A DNA stretch of 25,490 nucleotides, taken from positions 1 through 25,490 of the forward strand of contig JAUXII010000001.1 of assembly GCA_030621075.1 (NCBI GenBank), read 5' to 3'. The DNA is from Lentimicrobiaceae bacterium. Lineage in GTDB: Bacteria; Bacteroidota; Bacteroidia; Bacteroidales; JAGONC01. Below the pieces are notes generated by a model. That model was not told the origin of the DNA. It made no database searches and saw only the letters and a list, made by a program, of their open reading frames with translations. The translations under genes were made by a program, and so were the position numbers. Numbering within the stretch: position 1 is the stretch's first letter; each line of letters begins with the position of its first letter. Of the stretch, positions 17,180 to 24,585 are shown in pieces.

Positions 17180-17908
17180 CTATTCGTTTTTCTGACTATA
17201 TTCCGGCATGCTGGCAATATCTTTGTTAATTTCATCTGATTCCACCATTCCATCAATTAATCTGATAATTCGATGAGCCCGTTGGGCAATATCTTCTTCA
17301 TGGGTAACAACAATAATAGTATTGCCAGCTTTATGAATATCCTCAAGCAAACCGAGTATTTCTAATGAAGTTTTTGAATCGAGATTACCCGTAGGTTCAT
17401 CAGCAAGAATAATAGATGGATGATTGACCAGGGCCCTGGCAATTGCAACTCGTTGACGTTGGCCCCCTGAAAGTTCATTTGGCTTATGCAATATCCGGTC
17501 ACTTAATTTAACATCCTCTAATACTTCTTTTGCCCTTGCGCTACGGTTTATCTTGTTTACACCGGCATAAATTTGAGGAATCATAACATTTTCAAGAGCA
17601 GTGGAGCGGGGTAAAAGATTAAAGGTTTGAAAAATAAAACCGATCTCTTTGTTTCTGATCTCAGCAAGGTGGTTATCATTAAATTTACTCACATCGTTGC
17701 CATTTAGAAAATATTTCCCATCAGTCGGTGTATCGAGGCAGCCTAGCAGATTCATTAATGTTGATTTTCCTGACCCGGACGGCCCCATTAAAGCAACAAA
17801 TTCGTTCCGATTAATGCTTAAGGAAATTGATCGTAGGGCCCTGACTATTTCTGAACCTACTTTGAAATGGCGTGAAATATTTTCCAGACGAATAATTTCT
17901 TCTTTCAT
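17180..17908 (-). CDS. ABC transporter ATP-binding protein, LolD/MacB/FtsE type
   Basis: The 242-residue ATPase subunit has Walker A GPSGSGKS (42-49), Q-loop Gln at Q94 ([10 protein letters not shown]), signature [15 protein letters not shown] (146-160), Walker B ILADEP (167-172) followed by TGNLDS, and switch His H203. The FQTFNLLP and [10 protein letters not shown] wording places it in the LolD/MacB group, which powers mechanotransmission-type permeases in the inner membrane (lipoprotein release, efflux of peptides or drugs). No permease gene sits beside it, so the partner must be elsewhere and the substrate cannot be named. Its neighbours are a methyltransferase-like gene 40 bases upstream and the adenosyltransferase gene 20 bases downstream. 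Confidence 0.92.
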   Translation of the reverse strand: MKEEIIRLENISRHFKVGSEIVRALRSISLSINRNEFVALMGPSGSGKSTLMNLLGCLDTPTDGKYFLNGNDVSKFNDNHLAEIRNKEIGFIFQTFNLLPRSTALENVMIPQIYAGVNKINRSARAKEVLEDVKLSDRILHKPNELSGGQRQRVAIARALVNHPSIILADEPTGNLDSKTSLEILGLLEDIHKAGNTIIVVTHEEDIAQRAHRIIRLIDGMVESDEINKDIASMPEYSQKNE

Positions 17909-17930
17909 ATCCTGTGCTTTTTTATTGAAG

Positions 17931-17938
17931 CAAAATTA
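17931..17938 (-). promoter_or_regulatory. Possible internal promoter -7 box for the ABC ATPase gene
   Basis: The minus strand reads TAATTTTG, an exact TAnnTTTG match, 22 bases before the ATG at 17908 and within the 40-base gap after the methyltransferase-like gene. No TTG is seen at the usual -33 spacing, so this is a weak call. Confidence 0.25.
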
Positions 17939-17948
17939 ACAACATTCC

Positions 17949-18758
17949 TTAAAATCGTATGATAAAATTTTCTTTACTAAGCTCTTTGTTGAAAAAAATT
18001 ATTCCCAAATTGAAAAGATCAACGGTAACGGTTGTCTTTTGATGGGCTTTCATGTGGTTCCATAAAGAGCGGTTTTTATCATTATTATTTAAGTTCCTGA
18101 TTATCATAAACGATTCGTTGGATAGAAATGGTATTGAATCTTCTATTATTTTTAGTATTTCACCTGGTTCGCAAAAACGATTGATGCAAATAAGATCAAT
18201 TTTTCGATTTTTATTTTCAAACTGCGATAAGAGAGAGGCCGAAAATATTTCAGATGGAATGATATTATTAAAATCGATTCTTGAAATATTGTCATACAAC
18301 AGGTTGTATGCTAATTGATTACATGGAAAAGTAAGTAGTTGGCTTTCAGGAGATGCGATAGACATATGAATGGCTGAAAGCCCGGTAACGCTTCCGAGAT
18401 CGATTATAGTTTTCGGATTGAAATACCTGATAAGCCTGAATACCAATCGATGGTATTTATTATTTTTACCAATGTTTTTCCTTTGCTTTTTCAGGCCAAT
18501 GGACGGAAGTTCAAGCAATTTTTTCGTTTTTGCATCAGTCGACCTGAACAGGTCTTCATAAACATCTTTATTTATCGACTTCATCAGACGATACGCTGGA
18601 TAATCAGTCTTATCATTAATAGGCCCGGTTACAAGATTGTACAAAAAAGGAGAATGGATTTCATACCTTGTTTGGGAGGATAGAAAGTACTTAATATATG
18701 AAGTAACAGGAATCATATCATTAATAGAGCTAAGATAATAATTTTTTGAGATATACAT
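17949..18758 (-). CDS. Putative class I SAM-dependent methyltransferase, Bacteroidota-specific type
   Basis: The 269-residue protein has a single recognisable motif, TIIDLGSVTGLSAIHMS (about 117-133), fitting the SAM-binding motif I of O-methyltransferase-like Rossmann proteins. Before it, residues 19-45 hold YIKYFLSSQTRYEIHSPFLY, a segment I associate with a Bacteroidota methyltransferase family of unknown substrate. The second half has the beta-strand alternation expected of the fold (IDLICINRF, ESFMIIRNL, VTVDLFNLGIIFF), but the acidic ligand after strand 2 is not obvious, so activity is uncertain. It starts one base after the ComM stop, so the two genes are surely cotranscribed. Met15 (18716) is an alternative start. 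Substrate unknown. Confidence 0.65.
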   Translation of the reverse strand: MYISKNYYLSSINDMIPVTSYIKYFLSSQTRYEIHSPFLYNLVTGPINDKTDYPAYRLMKSINKDVYEDLFRSTDAKTKKLLELPSIGLKKQRKNIGKNNKYHRLVFRLIRYFNPKTIIDLGSVTGLSAIHMSIASPESQLLTFPCNQLAYNLLYDNISRIDFNNIIPSEIFSASLLSQFENKNRKIDLICINRFCEPGEILKIIEDSIPFLSNESFMIIRNLNNNDKNRSLWNHMKAHQKTTVTVDLFNLGIIFFNKELSKENFIIRF

Positions 18759-18759
18759 A

Positions 18760-20298
18760 TTATGTGCCCCACGTTTCTCTGTCTAAGCTTCGGTATTGAA
18801 TAGCCTCAGCGAGATGTTCGACAAGTATGTTCTTACTTTGGTCAAGGTCGGCTATTGTCCTGGCTACCTTCAAAATTCGGTTGTACGCGCGTGCAGAAAG
18901 GTTAAGTTTTTCCATAGCATTTCTTAATATCAATTCCCCGGCTTCATCTACTTTACAAGTTACTTGCAGGGTTTTTGAGGGAATTTGGGCATTACAATAA
19001 GTCCCTTTGTCGTCTTTATATCTCTCTTCCTGAATTTTTCTGGCTTTTTCAACACGTTTTCGGATATCATTACTTTTTTCGCCACTTCTTTTTTTATTTA
19101 ATTCTTTAAAAGGGACCGGAATAACCTCGATATGAATATCAATTCTATCAAGTAATGGCCCGGAGATTTTATTCAGGTACTTCTGCACTATTCCAGGTTG
19201 GCATACACACTCTTTATCCGGGTGGTTGTAATATCCACAAGGGCAAGGATTCATGGCTGCTACCAGCATAAAACTCGCCGGATATTCAACCGTAAGCTTA
19301 GCTCTTGCGATTGTAACAACCCGGTCTTCAATAGGTTGACGCATCACTTCGAGCACAGATCTTTTAAATTCGGGTAGCTCATCAAGAAACAAGACGCCAT
19401 TATGAGCCAGGGATATTTCACCGGGTTGAGGGTATGATCCTCCTCCCACCAATCCTGCATCGCTTATCGTATGATGAGGTGACCTAAATGGCCGGGATGT
19501 GATCAAAGCCGATCCTTTAGCCATTTTCCCTACTACTGAATGGATTTTGGTTGTCTCGAGTGCTTCCTGGATATTTAGAGGGGGTAAAATAGATGGCAGC
19601 CTTTTGGCAATCATTGTTTTACCTGAACCCGGAGGGCCGATCAGTATGATGTTGTGGCCGCCGGCAGCTGCAATTTCCATCGCTCTTTTTATGTTTTCCT
19701 GGCCTTTTACATCAGAAAAATCAAACTCATAATTGTTTAGTTTACGATAAAATTCTTCCCGGGTATTTACAATCACCTGCTCGGGGGTGGATTCTCCATT
19801 AAAGAAGTGTATCACTTCCAATATATTCTTTACACCAAAAACCTGGAGGCCACTAACAATTGCTGCCTCCCTGGCATTTTGAAATGGAATGATCAGCCCT
19901 TTGAACCCATGTTTTTTTGCCTCAATAGCAATAGGCAAAGCACCTTTAACCGGATGAAGACTTCCATCAAGAGAAACCTCTCCCATAATGATATAATTTT
20001 TGACTTTTTCTGAGTTAATTTGTTCGGATGCTGCCAGAATGCCAATGGCAATAGGAAGATCATACGAGGATCCTTCTTTACGAATATCCGCGGGGGCCAG
20101 GTTGATTACAATTTTTTTTCCCGGAATGGAATATCCAATATTTTTTAACGCTGCTTCAATACGTTGATGGCTTTCTTTTACGGCGCTATCGGGTAGTCCA
20201 ACCATAAAGAAATTAATTCCCCGGTCAATATTTACTTCAATGGTTATTGGAATTGCGTTTATCCCGTTTAGAGCACTCCCGAATGCTTTTACTAACAT
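18760..20298 (-). CDS. comM: ComM/YifB family Mg-chelatase-like AAA+ ATPase
   Basis: The 512-residue protein has the ComM layout: an N-terminal Lon-like (ChlI) domain (about 1-170, with FMVGLPDSAVKES and GEVSLDGSLHPVKGALP), then an AAA+ core with Walker A GPPGSGKT (221-228), Walker B VLFLDELPEF (302-311) and a cysteine cluster (C352, C354, C364, C366), then a helical C-terminal domain with SARAYNRILKVARTIADL. In Vibrio and Haemophilus ComM is a hexameric helicase that extends branch migration during integration of transforming DNA. Its presence here does not by itself show competence, since the family is widespread. It lies 125 bases after gldB and one base before the methyltransferase-like gene. 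Confidence 0.95.
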   Translation of the reverse strand: MLVKAFGSALNGINAIPITIEVNIDRGINFFMVGLPDSAVKESHQRIEAALKNIGYSIPGKKIVINLAPADIRKEGSSYDLPIAIGILAASEQINSEKVKNYIIMGEVSLDGSLHPVKGALPIAIEAKKHGFKGLIIPFQNAREAAIVSGLQVFGVKNILEVIHFFNGESTPEQVIVNTREEFYRKLNNYEFDFSDVKGQENIKRAMEIAAAGGHNIILIGPPGSGKTMIAKRLPSILPPLNIQEALETTKIHSVVGKMAKGSALITSRPFRSPHHTISDAGLVGGGSYPQPGEISLAHNGVLFLDELPEFKRSVLEVMRQPIEDRVVTIARAKLTVEYPASFMLVAAMNPCPCGYYNHPDKECVCQPGIVQKYLNKISGPLLDRIDIHIEVIPVPFKELNKKRSGEKSNDIRKRVEKARKIQEERYKDDKGTYCNAQIPSKTLQVTCKVDEAGELILRNAMEKLNLSARAYNRILKVARTIADLDQSKNILVEHLAEAIQYRSLDRETWGT

Positions 20299-20423
20299 AA
20301 GTTGTTGATTGATGCGTTTTCAGAGATGGGCTTTATCTCATATTCATACCCTTAATCAGAAAAGTGAGATTTTGTGACCCTGAAATGGAAAGAAAATTAA
20401 GAATTTAATGGCTGCAATCTTTT

Positions 20424-21437
20424 TTACCGCCCCGGTTTGTATTTCGAATGGGACAATATTTCCTGTGCATTGTTATTTAAGAGCATCTCTTTAAATTCAA
20501 TATCCTGGTTATTATTCATATATGCCCTGACGATTTCCCAGCCTAGCCAATGACCCAACCTTGCCGGTGATCCGGGAAAACCCCTTGTAAAAGGGCCTTC
20601 ATTTAAAAACTTGTTTATAATTTGAATGTCTGTTGAGTATAACAGGCCATTCTCTATAATAAATTTCCAAAGGTTTTCTTCGTTTTGTTGACACCACAGA
20701 AGCTGTTCTTCCGTGTATTGAATTTTAATATTGTCAGCTAACCCAGGGAGCATAGCATCAAGAAAGTATAATTGTTTCCCTTGGTAGATCATCAAATCGA
20801 GGAGAACATATCCGGGTTCATTCTTTTTTAAGTATCTTTCTCCTAATGCAAAGAAGCAATCCCTGACAATATATTTTTCATCGAATCCTTTGATCATATA
20901 CATTGGAACCCCAAGCTCCAGGTATGGTTTAAAATCAGGCCCCAAATAGGTGTCAATTGCAATGATTAAGATGCTGTCGGTTGCTATGATTTGATGTTGA
21001 AAGTCGAGGCTTGAGATATAAGTGTATACGGATGGAAGCGGTTCGTCAGGTAAGTAAAAGCTATAATATTTCAGTGCCAGGTTGATTTGATCTTCAATTA
21101 GTGTAAGATCTTGAAAAACCTGCATTGACTCAATAAATAAATCTTTTATAAACGGGTCAGTCAAATAATCATAGATCTGGTTAATATTTGTTGAATCTCT
21201 TAGGTTAGCATCAAGGAAAAAAGGAAACCTGTTTTGAAGGCTCAATAATTCGTTTTGAAGATTATTTTCATCGAGTCCGAAAAGTGCCTGTTCGTATCTG
21301 TTTATGGTGATATCAGGGATAGAAATATGCTCAGTGGAAACCTGTTGCCATCTTGGATAGGATCGTGTACAAGAACTTATGATCAGAATATTTAATAGTA
21401 GTAAAAAAACGACTATGGTTTTTTTTGGAATGTTCAT
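20424..21437 (-). CDS. gldB: Gliding motility lipoprotein GldB
   Basis: The 337-residue protein starts with a lipoprotein signal peptide whose lipobox IISSC gives lipidated C23. The mature part matches GldB: INRYEQALFGLD near the start, a central EPGYVLLDLMIYQGKQLYF segment, and FTRGFPGSPARLGHWLGWEIVR near the end, which is the strongest family signature. GldB is essential for gliding in Flavobacterium johnsoniae, but homologs also occur in non-gliding Bacteroidota, so motility should not be assumed. It acts at the cell envelope, anchored by lipid. A beta-barrel gene ends 27 bases upstream on the same strand, so the two are likely cotranscribed. No gldC gene is adjacent. No HEXXH motif is present. 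Confidence 0.88.
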   Translation of the reverse strand: MNIPKKTIVVFLLLLNILIISSCTRSYPRWQQVSTEHISIPDITINRYEQALFGLDENNLQNELLSLQNRFPFFLDANLRDSTNINQIYDYLTDPFIKDLFIESMQVFQDLTLIEDQINLALKYYSFYLPDEPLPSVYTYISSLDFQHQIIATDSILIIAIDTYLGPDFKPYLELGVPMYMIKGFDEKYIVRDCFFALGERYLKKNEPGYVLLDLMIYQGKQLYFLDAMLPGLADNIKIQYTEEQLLWCQQNEENLWKFIIENGLLYSTDIQIINKFLNEGPFTRGFPGSPARLGHWLGWEIVRAYMNNNQDIEFKEMLLNNNAQEILSHSKYKPGR

Positions 21438-21464
21438 TATGGATGATGGCTGTTTGTTGGATGA

Positions 21465-22061
21465 TTATAATAATTTCAAACCTACGCCAATAAGGAATAC
21501 ATTATTAGTTAAATGGTTGTTGTTGTAATTAAGAATTTCATTCAATCCAACCTCATACCTTACATCGATTGTAAACATCAATATATCCATCATAGCTCCA
21601 ACCTGCAACCCCCAGTTGGTATTTTTTAAATTATTTGAAATATCGGGATCTTCATAATGAATGCCTCCTTGGGTGTATGTTACCGAATTGTTGGTAACGA
21701 ATGAAGCTACCGGCCCTGCTAACGCTGAAAGCTTAATTACCTTCAGGTCGATTAGTTTCAAGCCAAGTAAAAGAGGAATGTCAAGGGAGTTTAAACGTAT
21801 CTCATAATCTTTGTTTTCAGTTGACGAGAAGAGGTCGCCACCCTTGTGTATATAATATATTTCGGGCTCCAAAAACATCTTATTCATTTTTATGCGAAGA
21901 AATGCGCCACCATAATAGCCCATAATAGATTGTTCGTTATAATCACTCAGCGATGTATAAAGCCTGGATGTTGTTATTCCACCTTTAATGCCGATGTTGA
22001 GTTGTGCAAAACAAATCTGGGTAATAAGGATGGCCACAAGTAAGAAACTGATTTTTTTCAT
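21465..22061 (-). CDS. PorT-like outer-membrane beta-barrel protein
   Basis: From the ATG at 22061 the product has 198 residues with a signal peptide (MKKISFLLVAILITQICFA, cut before Q20) and alternating hydrophobic strands typical of the small 8-stranded barrels (OMP_b-brl family): LNIGIKGGITTSRLY, FLEPEIYYIHKGG, LDIPLLLGLKLI, WGLQVGAMMDILMF, NNVFLIGVGLKLL. It ends in Leu-Leu rather than the usual aromatic residue. The frame reaches an earlier Met at 22088, but the promoter predicted at 22086-22117 would start transcription near 22080, excluding it. Cotranscribed with gldB. No specific role can be given. A second, divergent barrel gene follows across the intergenic region. Confidence 0.8.
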   Translation of the reverse strand: MKKISFLLVAILITQICFAQLNIGIKGGITTSRLYTSLSDYNEQSIMGYYGGAFLRIKMNKMFLEPEIYYIHKGGDLFSSTENKDYEIRLNSLDIPLLLGLKLIDLKVIKLSALAGPVASFVTNNSVTYTQGGIHYEDPDISNNLKNTNWGLQVGAMMDILMFTIDVRYEVGLNEILNYNNNHLTNNVFLIGVGLKLL

Positions 22062-22085
22062 AATGATAGACTTTATAATTAAAAA

Positions 22086-22117
22086 CAAAAATAATTGATT
22101 ATCTGATACAAAAACAA
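22086..22117 (-). promoter_or_regulatory. Promoter for the beta-barrel-gldB transcript
   Basis: On the minus strand a TTG (CAA at 22115-22117) is followed after 21 bases by TATTTTTG (CAAAAATA at 22086-22093), fitting TTG-N19-21-TAnnTTTG. Transcription would start near 22080, about 19 bases before the ATG at 22061. This supports that start over the one at 22088. Confidence 0.55.
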
Positions 22118-22166
22118 TAATATAACGATCATTTTTCCAGATACTTATTCATAACTAATTTTTTTT

Positions 22167-22174
22167 TATTTTTG
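22167..22174 (+). promoter_or_regulatory. Possible promoter -7 box for the beta-barrel-nadE transcript
   Basis: TATTTTTG matches TAnnTTTG and would start transcription near 22180, 18 bases before the ATG at 22198. No TTG is seen at the usual -33 distance. The identical octamer lies in opposite orientation on the other side of this intergenic region. Confidence 0.4.
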
Positions 22175-22197
22175 CATTAAATAAATAGCGTAAGAGT

Positions 22198-22896
22198 ATG
22201 AACAAAAAAGTCGTTTTAATTCTATTGTTTTTAGTCTCTTCGGCAGTTGTTTTTGGCCAGGCAAAGCCTTTTCGGTTTGGGATTAAGGTGTCGCCTAATA
22301 TAAGTTGGTTGCAGGCCTCTACTGAAGGATATGAGCATGATGGTACCAATTTTGGTTTTGGGTGGGGATTTATCAGCGATTTTAGCGTAGCAGATAATTA
22401 TTTTATTTCTACTGGTTTTGATGTGATCTTTAATGGCGGAGAACTTAGTTATCCATATGTTGATAATCAGCTCGATATTGAAGGCACACTTTACCGGGAG
22501 TATAATCTGAAGTATTTTCAGATCCCTGTTACCTTAAAAATGAGAACCAATAAATTTGGTTCATATGCATTTTTTGGAAATCTTGGATTAGGATCGGCTA
22601 TTCGGATAGGGGCAAAAGCCAAAGATCAGTTTGAGTACACGGATACCAATGGAGAAACAATCAGAACTGATGAAACGGAGCATACAATAACTGATGAGAT
22701 TAATCTTTTCAAAGCTTCAATGATTTTTGGTATGGGCATGGAATATTATGTTGATGAATCTACTTCTATTGTTTTTGTTGTTAATTACAACAATGCTTTT
22801 ACAAATGTTTTAAATGGGTATAACACGCTTGCCCCATCGCTTAAAGAAAAAGCCCAGTTACATTATTTTGAGTTTTCTGTAGGAATTATTTTTTAA
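22198..22896 (+). CDS. PorT-family outer-membrane beta-barrel protein
   Basis: The 232-residue product has a signal peptide (MNKKVVLILLFLVSSAVVFG, cut before Q21) and the strand pattern of the PorT/OMP_b-brl_2 family: FRFGIKVSPNISWLQA, the turn-rich FISTGFDVIFNGGELSY, YFQIPVTLKMRTN, GSYAFFGNLGLGSAI, and a terminal strand FEFSVGIIF ending in Phe, as barrel insertion signals do. The YFQIPVTLK strand is a hallmark of this group. PorT of Porphyromonas gingivalis is needed for type IX secretion, but many paralogs of this family have other or unknown roles, so I do not call it porT. It lies 33 bases upstream of nadE on the same strand and is probably cotranscribed with it. Confidence 0.85.
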   Translation: MNKKVVLILLFLVSSAVVFGQAKPFRFGIKVSPNISWLQASTEGYEHDGTNFGFGWGFISDFSVADNYFISTGFDVIFNGGELSYPYVDNQLDIEGTLYREYNLKYFQIPVTLKMRTNKFGSYAFFGNLGLGSAIRIGAKAKDQFEYTDTNGETIRTDETEHTITDEINLFKASMIFGMGMEYYVDESTSIVFVVNYNNAFTNVLNGYNTLAPSLKEKAQLHYFEFSVGIIF

Positions 22897-22929
22897 TCCA
22901 CTTTTAATATAGAAATTAGCCATTTACCC

Positions 22930-24585
22930 GTGAAGATTGCTCTATCTCAAATAAATTATCATATTGGTCATTTTGATTCCAATGTGTTAAAAATTAAAAA
23001 TGCCATTCAAAAAGCAAAGCAAAAGGGTGTTGATTTAATAGTTTTTGCGGAGATGGCAGTTTCGGGGTATCCACCGCGGGATTTTCTTGAGTTTGACGAT
23101 TTTATTCAGAAGTGTTACCAGGCTATTAAAGAAATTGCTCAATCCTGCCATGGAATTGCTGCCATTGTTGGGTCTCCCTCCATTAATCCTTCAGCCAAAG
23201 GGAAATCTTTGTATAATTCCGCATATTTCCTTTATGATGGGGATATTCAAGATATTACACACAAATCATTACTTCCTACGTATGATATTTTTGATGAATA
23301 CCGTTATTTTGAGGCGTTTAGGAATGTCAAAATATTAAATTACATGGGTTGTAAGATAGCCCTGACAATTTGTGAAGACATTTGGGATATTGGAGATGAG
23401 CGGCTCTATATGATTTCCCCAATGGATGTTCTTGCAAAACAAGGTCCGGATTTGATGATTAATATTGCAGCTTCGCCTTTCCATTACAGGCAAGCTTCGA
23501 GCAGACGAGAGGTGCTTGTTAGAAATGCATTGAGGTACAATTTGCCTCTTTTTTATGTGAATCATGTTGGAGCTCAAACAGAACTTCTTTTTGACGGGGG
23601 CTCAATGGTTATCAATAGGGATGGCGAAATTTTTGATGAATTTAATTACTTTGAGGAAGATTTCAGGGTTTATGAGCTCAAGGAGGGGAGTAACCAGGTA
23701 TCTTTGTTTTATAGTGATGTTAAACCAGAGAAACAAAAGCCTGAATCAAAGATATCACTTATCCATGATGCACTGGTTATGGGGATCAGGAATTATTTTC
23801 AGAAGTTAGGTTTTTCAAAAGCCATCTTAGGCTTGTCAGGTGGTATTGACTCAGCCGTAACACTTGCTCTGGCTGCCAGGGCACTTGGTAATGAAAATGT
23901 TAAGGCTGTGCTTCTCCCATCACGATATTCATCTGAGCATTCGATCAATGACGCTGTTGCCCTGGCTGAAAACCTGAATGTTCCTTATGATATTATTTAT
24001 ATCGAAAAAGCATTCAAGAGCTTTGAAGAAACAATGTCTCAATGGTTTGATGGCTTACCGGCCGATATTACCGAAGAGAATTTGCAAGCAAGGATCAGGG
24101 CAGTTATTTTGATGAGCTTTTCGAATAAGTTTGGTTATATCCTGCTAAATACATCAAACAAAAGCGAGGCGGCTGTGGGATATGGAACGTTGTATGGTGA
24201 TATGTGCGGAGGCTTATCTGTGTTAGGGGATGTGTATAAAACTGAGGTTTTTGACCTGGCAGAATTTATTAATCGATCGCAGCCAATTATTCCTGAAAAC
24301 ACCATTAGTAAACCTCCTTCTGCTGAGCTCAGGCCGGGGCAAAAGGATTCCGATTCGCTTCCTGATTATGAAATCCTGGATCAGATTTTGTATCAGTACA
24401 TTGAGTTAAGAAAAGGGCCAGGTGAACTTATTGACCAGGGATATTCTAAAGAGATAGTATCAAAAATTCTTAAACTGGTTAACACAAATGAGCATAAACG
24501 ATATCAAATGTCTCCTGTGTTGAGAGTATCAACTAAAGCTTTTGGAATGGGCAGACGCATGCCCATTGTAGGAAGATATTTATGA
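22930..24585 (+). CDS. nadE: Glutamine-dependent NAD(+) synthetase
   Basis: The enzyme amidates deamido-NAD to NAD with ATP, using ammonia from glutamine, the last step of NAD synthesis. The 551-residue protein has an N-terminal nitrilase-type glutaminase (about 1-260) with triad E41 (VFAEMAVSGYPP), K112 (HKSLLPTYDIFDE) and C148 (LTICEDIW), and a C-terminal synthetase domain with P-loop SGGIDSA (303-309), the LNTSNKSE segment and SAELRPGQ. Length is normal for two-domain bacterial enzymes. The start codon is GTG, placing the first residues (MKIALSQINYHIG) exactly at the family N-terminus. The PorT-like gene lies 33 bases upstream. Its TGA stop overlaps the ATG of the next gene (ATGA). Confidence 0.97.
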   Translation: MKIALSQINYHIGHFDSNVLKIKNAIQKAKQKGVDLIVFAEMAVSGYPPRDFLEFDDFIQKCYQAIKEIAQSCHGIAAIVGSPSINPSAKGKSLYNSAYFLYDGDIQDITHKSLLPTYDIFDEYRYFEAFRNVKILNYMGCKIALTICEDIWDIGDERLYMISPMDVLAKQGPDLMINIAASPFHYRQASSRREVLVRNALRYNLPLFYVNHVGAQTELLFDGGSMVINRDGEIFDEFNYFEEDFRVYELKEGSNQVSLFYSDVKPEKQKPESKISLIHDALVMGIRNYFQKLGFSKAILGLSGGIDSAVTLALAARALGNENVKAVLLPSRYSSEHSINDAVALAENLNVPYDIIYIEKAFKSFEETMSQWFDGLPADITEENLQARIRAVILMSFSNKFGYILLNTSNKSEAAVGYGTLYGDMCGGLSVLGDVYKTEVFDLAEFINRSQPIIPENTISKPPSAELRPGQKDSDSLPDYEILDQILYQYIELRKGPGELIDQGYSKEIVSKILKLVNTNEHKRYQMSPVLRVSTKAFGMGRRMPIVGRYL

